Positions 23,501 through 34,008 of a stretch of DNA of 64,000 nt are shown in pieces. The stretch spans positions 1 through 64,000 of the forward strand of contig JAIQFV010000014.1 in the NCBI GenBank assembly GCA_020073085.1, given 5' to 3'. Position numbers and translations under genes: made by a program. Below the pieces are notes generated by a model. That model ran no database searches. It was given only the letters and a program-made list of their open reading frames with translations, and was not told the origin of the DNA. The stretch comes from Terriglobia bacterium. GTDB lineage: Bacteria > Acidobacteriota > Terriglobia > JAIQFV01. Each line of letters opens with the position of its first letter. Position 1 is the stretch's first letter.

Positions 23501-26500
23501 GATCGAAGATGAGTCCTGACGAAGAAGGGATTGAAACAAAATCCATGCAAACGCGATAAATATCACCGTGCCGGCGATCGAAGATGAGTCCTGACGAAGA
23601 AGGGATTGAAACCGTATAGCCGTTCTTGGCGCGCAGGTCATCGGTATAACGATCGAAGATGAGTCCTGACGAAGAAGGGATTGAAACTTGTTTTCCTCTT
23701 ATCCGAGGAGGAACTATGAGCCGTGATCGAAGATGAGTCCTGACGAAGAAGGGATTGAAACGACATATACATCGGGAGATTCTGACAACGTAAAGATAGA
23801 TCGAAGATGAGTCCTGACGAAGAAGGGATTGAAACCACTAACATGCCCACACCCACACCCAACCTATCACAAGGATCGAAGATGAGTCCTGACGAAGAAG
23901 GGATTGAAACCAGCACCCTCCGGAGCGTTGACACTGAATAATTTCTCGATCGAAGATGAGTCCTGACGAAGAAGGGATTGAAACGCTCATCCGATTCCAC
24001 GAAGAGATTCGCGGTGAGAGATCGAAGATGAGTCCTGACGAAGAAGGGATTGAAACTTTTGCCTTGGCCGCGCAGTCGCGGTCGTAGTTCTGCGATCGAA
24101 GATGAGTCCTGACGAAGAAGGGATTGAAACCAAGAATAAGAAATACTGCACAGATTGCTTTTTTCATTGATCGAAGATGAGTCCTGACGAAGAAGGGATT
24201 GAAACCAAAATAAAGTGCGCTCGATAAAAGCTGGTTGGTGGCGATCGAAGATGAGTCCTGACGAAGAAGGGATTGAAACGTATACCCAAGACTTTTCATC
24301 CTCATTCCAGTGTCGTGATCGAAGATGAGTCCTGACGAAGAAGGGATTGAAACTCTGGAGCGCGTCCTTGGATCTGGGCCACAAATCCTTGATCGAAGAT
24401 GAGTCCTGACGAAGAAGGGATTGAAACCCTGAGTAATCCGACCGATGCATTTGAATACATCAAGATCGAAGATGAGTCCTGACGAAGAAGGGATTGAAAC
24501 GGGGACGTGACGGAGTCCGCGTCCACGTCCCAGCCGTCGATCGAAGATGAGTCCTGACGAAGAAGGGATTGAAACTTACGCTTTCTCTGTATTGCGCGGG
24601 CCTTCCCCCATTGGGATCGAAGATGAGTCCTGACGAAGAAGGGATTGAAACCCAACCCGGGGACGAACCTAAGGACGCCCAAGTCCTCGATCGAAGATGA
24701 GTCCTGACGAAGAAGGGATTGAAACCGTTTTTCGGTGCTACGCACGACTGGACTGCTATTGCTCGATCGAAGATGAGTCCTGACGAAGAAGGGATTGAAA
24801 CCTTGTTGAAATACCAGAGAAGATCAAGGGCCTTTTGAGATCGAAGATGAGTCCTGACGAAGAAGGGATTGAAACGTGTGCCGTGAATGTCTTTGGGAAT
24901 TCTCATGTTTGCGATCGAAGATGACTCCTGACGAAGAAGGGATTGAAACGAAAATCAGCGCCCGTTGTCCGGCGGCATTTCGCTGAGATCGAAGATGAGT
25001 CCTGACGAAGAAGGGATTGAAACGCTTGAGGGAACCGATGGTTGCAGTGAGGAATTCAAGATCGAAGATGAGTCCTGACGAAGAAGGGATTGAAACTTTG
25101 TTTCATCCCCGAGAGTGGAAACGGCTTTATGAGATCGAAGATGAGTCCTGACGAAGAAGGGATTGAAACCCGTTAATGACAATGTTCCGGCCTACAACCG
25201 TATCGATCGAAGATGAGTCCTGACGAAGAAGGGATTGAAACTGAGAATAAAAGCGTCCGGTTATGGGACGGCAAGAGCGATCGAAGATGAGTCCTGACGA
25301 AGAAGGGATTGAAACCATTCTGCACCGTGATAACCGTGCCGTTCAGCAATACGATCGAAGATGAGTCCTGACGAAGAAGGGATTGAAACGCGCGTTGACC
25401 AGCAAACTCAGCCAGCTGGTAATTGGATCGAAGATGAGTCCTGACGAAGAAGGGATTGAAACCGAGCTGCAATGCCTGATTTGCCGCGACTTCTTTGTGA
25501 TCGAAGATGAGTCCTGACGAAGAAGGGATTGAAACACATGGGGCCGGTGACCACCACCTTTATTTTTCCCAGGATCGAAGATGAGTCCTGACGAAGAAGG
25601 GATTGAAACTCAGATCTTCGCCGGCTGGAATTGGCATTGTCTGAGATCGAAGATGAGTCCTGACGAAGAAGGGATTGAAACCATGATCATCCTGGTGAGA
25701 GCGAGGAGTCCCGCCAGACTCGATCGAAGATGAGTCCTGACGAAGAAGGGATTGAAACAGAAGGAATCAGACGACGATGCCAAGCTCGAAGACTTGGATC
25801 GAAGATGAGTCCTGACGAAGAAGGGATTGAAACCTGGATCATCGCCACCCACTCGCCTTCTTCACGTTCTTGGATCGAAGATGAGTCCTGACGAAGAAGG
25901 GATTGAAACCCATACCATACTTCCACTTCCGCCAATTCCCGCGTGAGATCGAAGATGAGTCCTGACGAAGAAGGGATTGAAACTAGGGAGGGGAACAAAG
26001 GGGTACTCTCTCTATCTTTAAGATCGAAGATGAGTCCTGACGAAGAAGGGATTGAAACGCGAGTTCGTCGGTGAAGCCGGCGGCTTCGAGCTTCGATCGA
26101 AGATGAGTCCTGACGAAGAAGGGATTGAAACCTTTCCCCAACGTCCGCCTGGAGCTCCCCAAAAATCGATCGAAGATGAGTCCTGACGAAGAAGGGATTG
26201 AAACTTTTGGCTCCCATCTTGGCCCACGCGATTGCGATTCCGATCGAAGATGAGTCCTGACGAAGAAGGGATTGAAACGTTGGGGTTGTCTGTCTTGGAA
26301 TTAGTTTTGGTCAAAGATCGAAGATGAGTCCTGACGAAGAAGGGATTGAAACTCTTGGCGATAAAGACCGCTGCTCCCGCGAGGGCAGTGATCGAAGATG
26401 AGTCCTGACGAAGAAGGGATTGAAACTTATGGGTCGTCGAGAGAAATGCATGAGCCTCCGCAGCGATCGAAGATGAGTCCTGACGAAGAAGGGATTGAAA

Positions 26501-29500
26501 CTCTTGACCGCAGCGTCGCGGATTGTTGGTGCGTATAAGATCGAAGATGAGTCCTGACGAAGAAGGGATTGAAACCGAGGTGCATTTCAAGACTTTGTTC
26601 GATCTGCAAACGATCGAAGATGAGTCCTGACGAAGAAGGGATTGAAACCATATCGATGACAAAAGGACGTGTTGCCAACCCGGTTACGATCGAAGATGAG
26701 TCCTGACGAAGAAGGGATTGAAACCCGAAACTCGGCGTTCCAGTTCGCATAGCGAATCTGGGATCGAAGATGAGTCCTGACGAAGAAGGGATTGAAACTA
26801 TACCCGCCCTGTCCAGGTAGGAGTGCATTGCGGTTTGATCGAAGATGAGTCCTGACGAAGAAGGGATTGAAACCAGCTCGCGCAGTCCGTGGTCCCCGCC
26901 TCGAATCTCGATCGAAGATGAGTCCTGACGAAGAAGGGATTGAAACTTTATCCATCATGGGAGCGAAGACCGGCGTTTTTCCCTGATCGAAGATGAGTCC
27001 TGACGAAGAAGGGATTGAAACAACTCATTTCGTTTATCGCCGGGATAATCCAAGTACGATCGAAGATGAATCCTGACGAAGAAGGGATTGAAACAAAGAT
27101 GGCCAGGGGAAACGCGAGAACGATGACATGATCGAAGATGAGTCCTGACGAAGAAGGGATTGAAACAAAGAAATACCGGCACGGAACTCCTTCCCTGTTT
27201 CTGGATCGAAGATGAGTCCTGACGAAGAAGGGATTGAAACCATCAACGGTGAGATCCCAGCGCCACATACGCCATTTAACGATCGAAGATGAGTCCTGAC
27301 GAAGAAGGGATTGAAACGCTGTTCGCGCATTGGGTGAGGATCATCCGGTACTTCGATCGAAGATGAGTCCTGACGAAGAAGGGATTGAAACGCAAATCGG
27401 CCAACGTAATGCCGTTTCCAATCTTAAGATCGAAGATGAGTCCTGACGAAGAAGGAATTGAAACAAAATCAGTTGTCAGCCGAAGGTCCGCCGGTGTCGC
27501 GATCGAAGATGAGTCCTGACGAAGAAGGGATTGAAACGAATCTCTTTCACCGACCTTGGGGATATTGAAAAATTTCCCGATCGAAGATGAGTCCTGACGA
27601 AGAAGGGATTGAAACCGAGCGGGGGCCCCGCGGCAACCTGAGTCCAGCCCCAGGATCGAAGATGAGTCCTGACGAAGAAGGGATTGAAACTAAAACTCCT
27701 GCTCCCGGGCGTCCCAACGGAATAGGATCGAAGATGAGTCCTGACGAAGAAGGGATTGAAACTCAAAGGCGTTCGGAATGGTGTCGACGGCCTCGGTTGG
27801 ATCGAAGATGAGTCCTGACGAAGAAGGGATTGAAACCATGGATTCCTCCATCCAAGGGTTGTCGGGTTAGGGATCGAAGATGAGTCCTGACGAAGAAGGG
27901 ATTGAAACGCTTCTCCCACTGGCCCATGAACGCGTCCTGGATAAGATCGAAGATGAGTCCTGACGAAGAAGGGATTGAAACTCCGGATACACAGCCAACT
28001 CAACGAATCTTACCGTACTAGATCGAAGATGAGTCCTGACGAAGAAGGGATTGAAACGCTTAGTCGCCTCGACCCACTGCGTTACGATCTGTGTGGATCG
28101 AAGATGAGTCCTGACGAAGAAGGGATTGAAACACAAAAAACACAAGGGCCACCAGAGCTACTGCAACCGTGATCGAAGATGAGTCCTGACGAAGAAGGGA
28201 TTGAAACTCACAAACACCGTCCGATTACCGGTGAAGTGGTAGGATCGAAGATGAGTCCTGACGAAGAAGGGATTGAAACAAATAGTTCATCAACGATTCT
28301 TTGCTCAGTATCATAAATCGAAGATGAGTCCTGACGAAGAAGGGATTGAAACCGATGAACCCGACCCGCGTGTAATTCGAGGTCAAGCCAATCGAAGATG
28401 AGTCCTGACGAAGAAGGGATTGAAACTGATTTGTTCCGATATGTATTGCAGGTAGGGCATCAATCGAAGATGAGTCCTGACGAAGAAGGGATTGAAACGT
28501 CGAGATGGGCCAATTGTTCTTCGGGGGTTCGCTTCAAATCGAAGATGAGTCCTGACGAAGAAGGGATTGAAACCTGGCCAATTGAGGATCAAACATGGCA
28601 ATTGCGACAAAATCGAAGATGAGTCCTGACGAAGAAGGGATTGAAACCCGAAGTACTCTCGGTCCAGGTTCGCGTTGAGCACCAATCGAAGATGAGTCCT
28701 GACGAAGAAGGGATTGAAACTACCACCTTGACCCTGTATCCGAAACCTCTTCGGATAGAATCGAAGACACTGCCGTCCAAATTAGCTGAGAAAAGCGGCA
28801 TTTGGACGGATTAAGCCATTGATTCTAAAGAAACGACACTTTCGATCAAGAAGGAGGTCTCAATCTCCTGAATCCTGCTGTCCAAATTGTGAGGGGTATT
28901 CCTGGAAGGCCCTTTGATAGGTTCGATCAACGGGTTGTCAATCAGATTACGGTCACCTGCTGTCCAAATTGCCGAGACCAAGAAACCTAATTTGGACAAG
29001 AGTGAATCGAAGATGAGTCCTGACGAAGAAGGGATTGAAACCAACCTTGGATCGGAGGAACAGAGGATGGAAAGACCAAATCGAAGATGAGTCCTGACGA
29101 AGAAGGGATTGAAACACAAGAGCATTGATGCTGATGTCTTTCGCCGCATAGCAATCGAAGATGAGTCCTGACGAAGAAGGGATTGAAACCAAAACCGCTC
29201 TTCATCATTTCAAGGGCAAGAAGTTTTGTGGAATCGAAGATGAGTCCTGACGAAGAAGGGATTGAAACGCATGGAACCATGATGGGAATCTACCGCTTAA
29301 CATGAATCGAAGATGAGTCCTGACGAAGAAGGGATTGAAACTGTGAAACGACATGGAGACGTAGGCCTTGTAGCTTGAATCGAAGATGAGTCCTGACGAA
29401 GAAGGGATTGAAACTCAGACCAGCAATTCCCGAGATCAAGTACCTTAGTAATTAATCGAAGATGAGTCCTGACGAAGAAGGGATTGAAACGCACCACGAG

Positions 29501-29968
29501 CCGCAGCACGGCCAATCACCGCTTCCCGAATCGAAGATGAGTCCTGACGAAGAAGGGATTGAAACTAAATACTATCCTCTTAGAAGGGATTGAAACCTTT
29601 TTCAGCATGATTGTCACCGCTGGGCACGACTCAATCGAAGATGGGTCCTGACGAAGAAGGGATTGAAACATGGCCTGATAATCCGCTTTCGTTAAGGGAT
29701 GCTCGAATCGAAGATGAGTCCTGACGAAGAAGGGATTGAAACCGCAACGGCCAGCCCCATTTTTCGGCGCATAAAGCGAAAAGAATCGAAGATGAGTCCT
29801 GACGAAGAGGGGATTGAAACCCAAGCCAATAGGCCTTCCAATTAATCGGATTGTCGGTAATCGAAGATGAGTCCTGACGAAGAAGGGATTGAAACTCGCA
29901 GTATTGGGTCGCTGCTTCAAGTCCCTGCAAAAATCGAAGATGAGTCCTGACGAAGAAGGGATTGAAAC
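23501..29968 (+). CRISPR. CRISPR array, about 85 repeats of 37 nt
   Basis: Direct repeats of 37 nt run from 23501, spaced about 73-77 bp apart, so spacers are about 36-40 nt. The repeat begins GATCGAAGATGAGTCC and ends AAGAAGGGATTGAAAC, the ATTGAAA(C/G) end common in type III and type I repeats. By hand I count about 85 well-kept copies to 29968. Repeats 1-65 start with G; from 28316 onward they start with A. Single-base variants occur near 24913, 27058 and 27428. One repeat near 29596 keeps only its last 15 nt. A 237-bp element interrupts the repeat at 28759. The array is read on the + strand from the leader next to cas2. No spacer source could be determined by eye. Confidence 0.98.
28759..29013. 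mobile_element. 237-bp MITE inserted in a CRISPR repeat, with 9-bp target duplication
   Basis: The element at 28768-29004 has terminal inverted repeats: left CACTGCCGTCCAAATTAG, and right CTAATTTGGACAAGAGTG, 15 of 18 positions complementary. It is flanked by direct copies of AATCGAAGA (28759-28767 and 29005-29013), which are the first nine bases of the CRISPR repeat. The insertion thus split one repeat and duplicated nine bases, leaving a complete repeat on the right side. Inside are a third TGTCCAAATTG near 28880, a 10-bp hairpin close to the left end (CCGTCCAAAT/ATTTGGACGG) and another at the right end. No gene fits, so it would need a transposase supplied in trans. The insertion sequence family is not known. 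Confidence 0.88.
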
Positions 29969-30490
29969 GATTTGATTTGCTGTGACATAAACACCCCCGG
30001 TTTGTTGGCTGGAAGGTGAGTCCTGACGAAGAAGGGATTGAAATCCGCCACGGCGGACTCCGCAAGGCGGAGCGCCAGTGTGGTGGCACTATTGGGGGTG
30101 AGTCCTGACGAAGAAGGGATTGAAACTCTACCGAGACCACTTCCCACCCTTGCTTCAGGAATCTGATCGAAGATGAGTCCTGACGAAGAAGGGATTGAAA
30201 GGAAAAAGGTGAGCGGTGGGCAGTGGATGGTGGGCAGTGTTGGAAGGTGAGTTTTGAGGAAGAAAGAAACGAAACAAAGGATTTACCGCCAAGACGCCGA
30301 AGAATCGAAGGGGATTCGCGACGAAGAACGGTCTCAGTTCGGTTTTGAATGCGCACGGCCCACTGCCCACCGCTCACTTGTTGGAAGATGAGTCCTGACG
30401 AAGAAGGGATTGAAACCGGAAAGCGCCGGTGGACCGGCACACTCCAAGGTTGGACTGCAAGGTGAGTCCTAGCGAAGAAAGGATTGAAAC
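29969..30490 (+). CRISPR. Decayed distal end of the CRISPR array
   Basis: Beyond 29968 the repeats break down. Partial copies with 5' ends changed to GGAAGGTGAGTCCTG or similar end near 30051, 30126, 30200, 30276, 30415 and 30490, and a weak match lies at 30302-30327. 'Spacers' here vary in length and contain inverted repeats (near 30052-30100) and copies of GTGAGCGGTGGGCAGTG in both orientations (30210, 30365, 30498). This looks like the oldest, no longer maintained part of the array, invaded by dispersed repeats. Confidence 0.8.
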
Positions 30491-31260
30491 GAAGAAGGTG
30501 AGCGGTGGGCAGTGTTGGAAGGCATTGCGACAAAGCCAGGGTGAGACATGGGGTTTACCGCCGAGACGCCGAAGATTCGAAGGGGATTCCCGGCGAAGGG
30601 GAGATTAAATGTGGATGCCTCACCCGAATGCATTGCTTTAACCGAGGGGTGAGCCACTTTTACGTTGTCACGGTGGAACATTTCTTCGTTGTCACAAACA
30701 ACTTGCTCTTCAGCGAGCGGCGGTTCCACAAGTGTTTCGAATAGAATTGGAATTGAACGCATTTTCGAGTCAGGCACCGACATTCGACAATTGTTTCATC
30801 CACAGATTTCACGGATGGTGCAGACGGATTCGGGGAAAACGAATCGCCAAGTCGGCTATGCGCAATCCGGAATGAACTCGGTTGAAACTCTGAGGGGGTT
30901 CTGGTGTTGTGGTTCTCCTCTCTGCATCTGAGCGCAGGCATGCAAAGAGCGCATGCGTGCGGCACCCCGGGATTTTAAAACCCGGGACTGCGGATGAGGA
31001 CCGCTTTCGGATCAGGCACCGACGTTCGACAATGACTGAATCACCGCATCGACACGGAGGACGCGGAGCTCGAAGGTTCTAGGTGATGGGGAATAGGGAA
31101 GTTCAAAGTCCAATGTTCAAAGTTTCAAGTCATGCGAGTTGGTGCCCAACCTGCAACAATGGTGACACTTGGCACGGGTTCAAAATCTGATCGCAGGCAT
31201 GCAAAGAGCGCATGCGTGCGGCACCCCGGGATTCCAATACCCGAGATTGCAGATCACGCT
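30491..31260. repeat. Gene-poor stretch of dispersed repeats after the array
   Basis: No gene is supported. A block around 30282-30330 (ACCGCCAAGACGCCGAAGAAT) is repeated at about 30553-30600. Palindromes of the GCAGGCATGC family lie at 30934-30960 and 31193-31219. The segment about 31000-31228, which includes GAAGTTCAAAGTCCAATGTT, is a direct repeat of about 32774-33000, diverged but clear over some 200 bp. Confidence 0.75.
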
Positions 31261-31266
31261 TTGCGT

Positions 31267-31314
31267 TTGATGTCTTTCGAGGGCGGCTATAATATGTCTA
31301 TATTAATATAGACA
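31267..31314 (+). promoter_or_regulatory. Promoter with perfect 20-bp palindromic operator for the toxin-antitoxin operon
   Basis: A TATAAT -10 box at 31288-31293 with a weak TTGATG at 31267-31272 (15-bp spacer) lies just ahead of TGTCTATATTAATATAGACA at 31295-31314, a perfect 20-bp palindrome. It ends 20 bp before the antitoxin start. Phd/VapB antitoxins repress their own operon through such sites, so this is the likely autoregulatory operator. Confidence 0.75.
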
Positions 31315-31334
31315 CTTTAAGAAAAGGGAACGTC

Positions 31335-31571
31335 ATGAACGCTTCGATTCTCGATCTACGGTATAAAACCCGGGACATTCTCAAGGCGCTGGAAAACCGC
31401 GAGCGCGTTCTCGTGACCCACCGCGGAAAACCTAAAGGGACCATTGTTCCCCTGACACTGAAAAAAAGGATCCGCGTCTCGCAACACGAATTTTTCGGCA
31501 TGAGCCGCAAAGAGACGGCCAGTATGACGTCCGTCATGAACAAGGTCCGGGGCGGCCGCCATGATTTTTGA
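31335..31571 (+). CDS. Phd/YefM-type antitoxin
   Basis: The 78-residue protein has the Phd/YefM DNA-binding N-terminus: SILDLRYKTRDILKALENRE then VLVTHRGKPKGTIVPL (the pattern VxITxRGKPxxxLVP). The C-terminal half is polar and probably binds the toxin. It would neutralise the PIN toxin encoded next and repress the operon through the palindrome upstream. The ATG follows AAAAGGGAAC. The reading frame overlaps the toxin gene by 11 bp. Confidence 0.85.
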   Translation: MNASILDLRYKTRDILKALENRERVLVTHRGKPKGTIVPLTLKKRIRVSQHEFFGMSRKETASMTSVMNKVRGGRHDF

Positions 31572-31938
31572 TACCGACCTCTTCATCTGGGTGCAACGGG
31601 GGAACCGCAAGGCGGCAGCGTTGATAGACCACACGGGGGAACGGTTCCTTTCCGTTCTATCGTTGATGGAATTGCTTCAGAGGGCCCACAATAAGCTACA
31701 GCAAAAGATCACCAAGAAATTCCTCGCGGATTTCGGGTTCACCGTGTTGCCGCTGACCGAGAATGTCGGCCATCGGGCCTTGGTTTATGGCGAGGAATAC
31801 GGCCTCTCCTCGGGAATGCGGGCCGCCGACGCGATTATTGCAGCCACCGCTACGGAGAATGGCCTGACCCTGGCGAGCAGCAACAGCAAGCACTTCCGGG
31901 GGGTGAAGGATCTGGATTTGCATGTCTTCAGGCCGTAG
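31561..31938 (+). CDS. vapC: VapC-type PIN-domain toxin
   Basis: The 125-residue PIN protein is a predicted magnesium-dependent RNase. Acidic residues at the usual places: Asp4 in MIFDTDLFIW, Glu in LSLMELLQR at about 39, and Asp in GMRAADAIIAATA at about 91. The last PIN motif reads ASSNSKHFRGV, with Asn/Ser where many have TRNxxHF or an acidic residue. It overlaps the antitoxin gene. The last bases of the gene (ATGTCTTCAGGCCGTAG) are copied in the 85-bp tandem repeats directly downstream. Confidence 0.87.
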   Translation: MIFDTDLFIWVQRGNRKAAALIDHTGERFLSVLSLMELLQRAHNKLQQKITKKFLADFGFTVLPLTENVGHRALVYGEEYGLSSGMRAADAIIAATATENGLTLASSNSKHFRGVKDLDLHVFRP

Positions 31939-32180
31939 GAAATAGTTTTACTGCGGTGAACCCGGACGGCGCAGGCATGCAAAGAGCGCATGCCTGCGGC
32001 ACCCGCATATCTTCAGGCCGTAGGAGATAGCCTTACTGCGGTGAACTCGGACGGCGCAGGCATGCAAAGAGCGCATGCCTGCGGCACCCGCATATCTTCA
32101 GGCCGTAGGAGATAGCCTTACTGCGGTGAACTCGGAGGGCGCAGGCATGCAAAGAGCGCATGCCTGCGGCACCCCGGCAT
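31916..32180. repeat. 85-bp tandem repeat, three copies, containing the vapC 3' end and a palindrome
   Basis: Three units of 85 bp follow vapC. Palindrome cores (GCAGGCATGC...GCATGCCTGC) start at 31971, 32056 and 32141. Each unit begins with a copy of the last bases of vapC (CTTCAGGCCGTAGGA), so the duplication took in the gene end together with the palindrome. The stop codon of vapC itself is preserved. Confidence 0.9.
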
Positions 32181-32253
32181 GCCCGCGGCACCCGCAGGAA
32201 CGAGGGTTCGGGTACGACCCATTCTCTTTTCCTCATCTATGTGGGGGAGGTCC

Positions 32254-32616
32254 GTGGTCAAAGAAGATAGAGAACGAGAGCGCCGTATCCAGATGGAAAT
32301 CGTGGTCGATTGCTACGGCGAAATCGAACACGCGATAGGCTGGCACTGTTACCTGGATGACCAACTCAAATTTCCGTTCCGGGCCCGGTGCGTGGCCCTG
32401 AGAGTTATCTCACCCTTGACAAAGGGGGAAGAAATCGAAGTACTGAAAATGGCGCCCGAAGGGGAATGCGAGAAAGAAATGTTTGTGATCGTCCGGTGGA
32501 AAGGAAGGAGGTTGGGGGTTCCGCTGGGCCAACTTGAAAGCATAGACGTTGACCACGGAACGGACCAAGCCATCCGAGATTGGCATTATTGGATGAAGAG
32601 GGGGTATGAGTTTTGA
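32254..32616 (+). CDS. CcbP-like calcium-binding protein
   Basis: The 120-residue acidic protein matches the CcbP (Calci_bind_CcbP) family, first described in Anabaena, which binds calcium through a cluster of acidic side chains rather than EF hands. Visible family features: MEIVVDCYGEIEHAIGWHCY, FPFRARCVALRVISPLTKGE, EIEVLKMAPEGECEKEMFV and the end RDWHYWMKRGYEF. I chose the GTG at 32254, just behind GGGGGAGGTCC. An ATG at 32293 is the alternative if the charged N-terminal 13 residues are not translated. It stands alone after the tandem repeats. Confidence 0.8.
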   Translation: MVKEDRERERRIQMEIVVDCYGEIEHAIGWHCYLDDQLKFPFRARCVALRVISPLTKGEEIEVLKMAPEGECEKEMFVIVRWKGRRLGVPLGQLESIDVDHGTDQAIRDWHYWMKRGYEF

Positions 32617-33024
32617 GAGTCGTGAGAAGCGCGGTAGGAACTTCTGCTTTGATTCATCCGGTGTTCAAGGATGCATCTCGGGATGATTCTGCGTTACACC
32701 TTCCATATGATGAAGATTCAGCCCTTTGATGGGTCGGGAGAACCGTCTCGCCCGATAAGGTTTTGGAACCGAGCGCTTTCGGGGGAGGTACCGACATTCG
32801 ACAACTACTGACACACCGCAGGGGCGCGAAGAACGCGAAGGTCGTAGGATTCAGGTGATGGGGGGATATGGAAGTTCAAAGTCCAATGTTCAAAATTTCA
32901 GGTCGTGTCAGTCGGTACCGGACCAGCAACAATGGCGACACTTGACACGCGTTCGAAATCTGATCGCAGGCATGCAAAGAGCGCATGCCTGCGGCACCCG
33001 CGCCACCCAGTCCATCAAAGTCCT
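32617..33024. repeat. Intergenic stretch with second copy of a dispersed repeat
   Basis: No gene is supported. From about 32774 to 33000 the sequence repeats the block at about 31000-31228, ending in the palindrome at 32966-32992. The two copies flank the toxin-antitoxin and CcbP genes as direct repeats. Confidence 0.7.
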
Positions 33025-34008
33025 CTACCGACGGAAAGCCAGCATGGAAAGGGTCATTACCAATCCCACGGCGACGACGAAATAGCGGACGGCGGGGCGG
33101 CCGACACGGCGGGCGAGGCCGGCGCCGGAATAGCCGCCCAGCATGGCGCCGACCATCATCAGGACAGCATCAGTCCAGAGGACGGCACCGGACGCGATAA
33201 AGTAAACCGAAGCGATCCCGTTGATGGAGAAGGCCAGAAAGTTCTTCACTCCGTTCATCTGGTGGATATCCGTCAGACCCAGCAGTCCCAGCGCGGCCAG
33301 CATGAGAATTCCCATCCCGGCGCCAAAGTAGCCCCCGTATAGCCCCACGAGAAATTGAAAGAGAATCGCTCCTATCGTCCCGCCACGGGATGGCTTCCTC
33401 CCTTCGTTGGGGCCGCGGTTTAGCTTCCGGGTGATCATTTCCTGGGTTGCCAGGATCAGGGTCGCCAGCAGGATCAGGTAAGGCACGAGCTTTGAGAAGC
33501 TCCGTGAGGAGGTATGCAGGAGAAGAACGGCTCCTAAGACGCCTCCCAATAGAGAGGGGGCAATCAGCAAAAGGAACCAGTGGCGGCTTCCCTTAAGCTC
33601 GCGGCGAAACCCGACCATCCCGGCGAAGGAACCGGGCCAGAGCGCCACAGCATTGGTGGCGTCCGCGAGAATGGGGTTGCGCCCCAGCCAGACCAACGTC
33701 GGAAACGAAATGAGGGTGCCTCCGCCCGCCACGGAATTCACCATCCCTGCGGCAAAGGCGGCCGCGAGAATGATGGGTGGTTGCCAGAGATGAGCGAGAG
33801 TCAGTGGGAGCTCCGATCGGTCAGAAGGAGATAAGGACAGGAACCTGGAATATAAAATCCAAGATCCAAGATCCAAATTCCAAATAGGTTCCAAAAGCCA
33901 AATTCCAAACAAAACGATAGCATCGTGGCGCACATCGGCAAGAGGAGATTCTCTTAAAGTCGGGAAACACGCCAGCGTAGACGGCCCTTTACTTTCCGCT
34001 CCGCTCAA
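33025..34008 (-). CDS. TauE/SafE-family membrane transporter
   Basis: This is a sulfite exporter TauE/SafE (DUF81) membrane protein with about eight hydrophobic helices. Hallmarks are AAGMVNSVAGGGTLISFPTL and ATNAVALWPGSFAGMVG in the N-terminal half, and the repeat-like GLYGGYFGAGMGILMLAALG in the second half. Substrate is probably a small organic or sulfur-containing anion, but it cannot be told. The ATG at 34008 overlaps the preceding dehydrogenase gene. However, the first 60 or so residues come from an oligonucleotide-repeat stretch (TTGGATCTTGGATTTTATAT). The true start is probably nearer 33804, where a CTG follows GGAG, just before the first helix. Confidence 0.82.
   Translation of the reverse strand: MSGAESKGPSTLACFPTLRESPLADVRHDAIVLFGIWLLEPIWNLDLGSWILYSRFLSLSPSDRSELPLTLAHLWQPPIILAAAFAAGMVNSVAGGGTLISFPTLVWLGRNPILADATNAVALWPGSFAGMVGFRRELKGSRHWFLLLIAPSLLGGVLGAVLLLHTSSRSFSKLVPYLILLATLILATQEMITRKLNRGPNEGRKPSRGGTIGAILFQFLVGLYGGYFGAGMGILMLAALGLLGLTDIHQMNGVKNFLAFSINGIASVYFIASGAVLWTDAVLMMVGAMLGGYSGAGLARRVGRPAVRYFVVAVGLVMTLSMLAFRR

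Noticed and set aside
23638-30533. Many minus-strand open frames with repeated FNPFFVRTHLRS or SIPSSSGLIFD
   Set aside because: They are translations of the CRISPR repeat in different frames, not genes.
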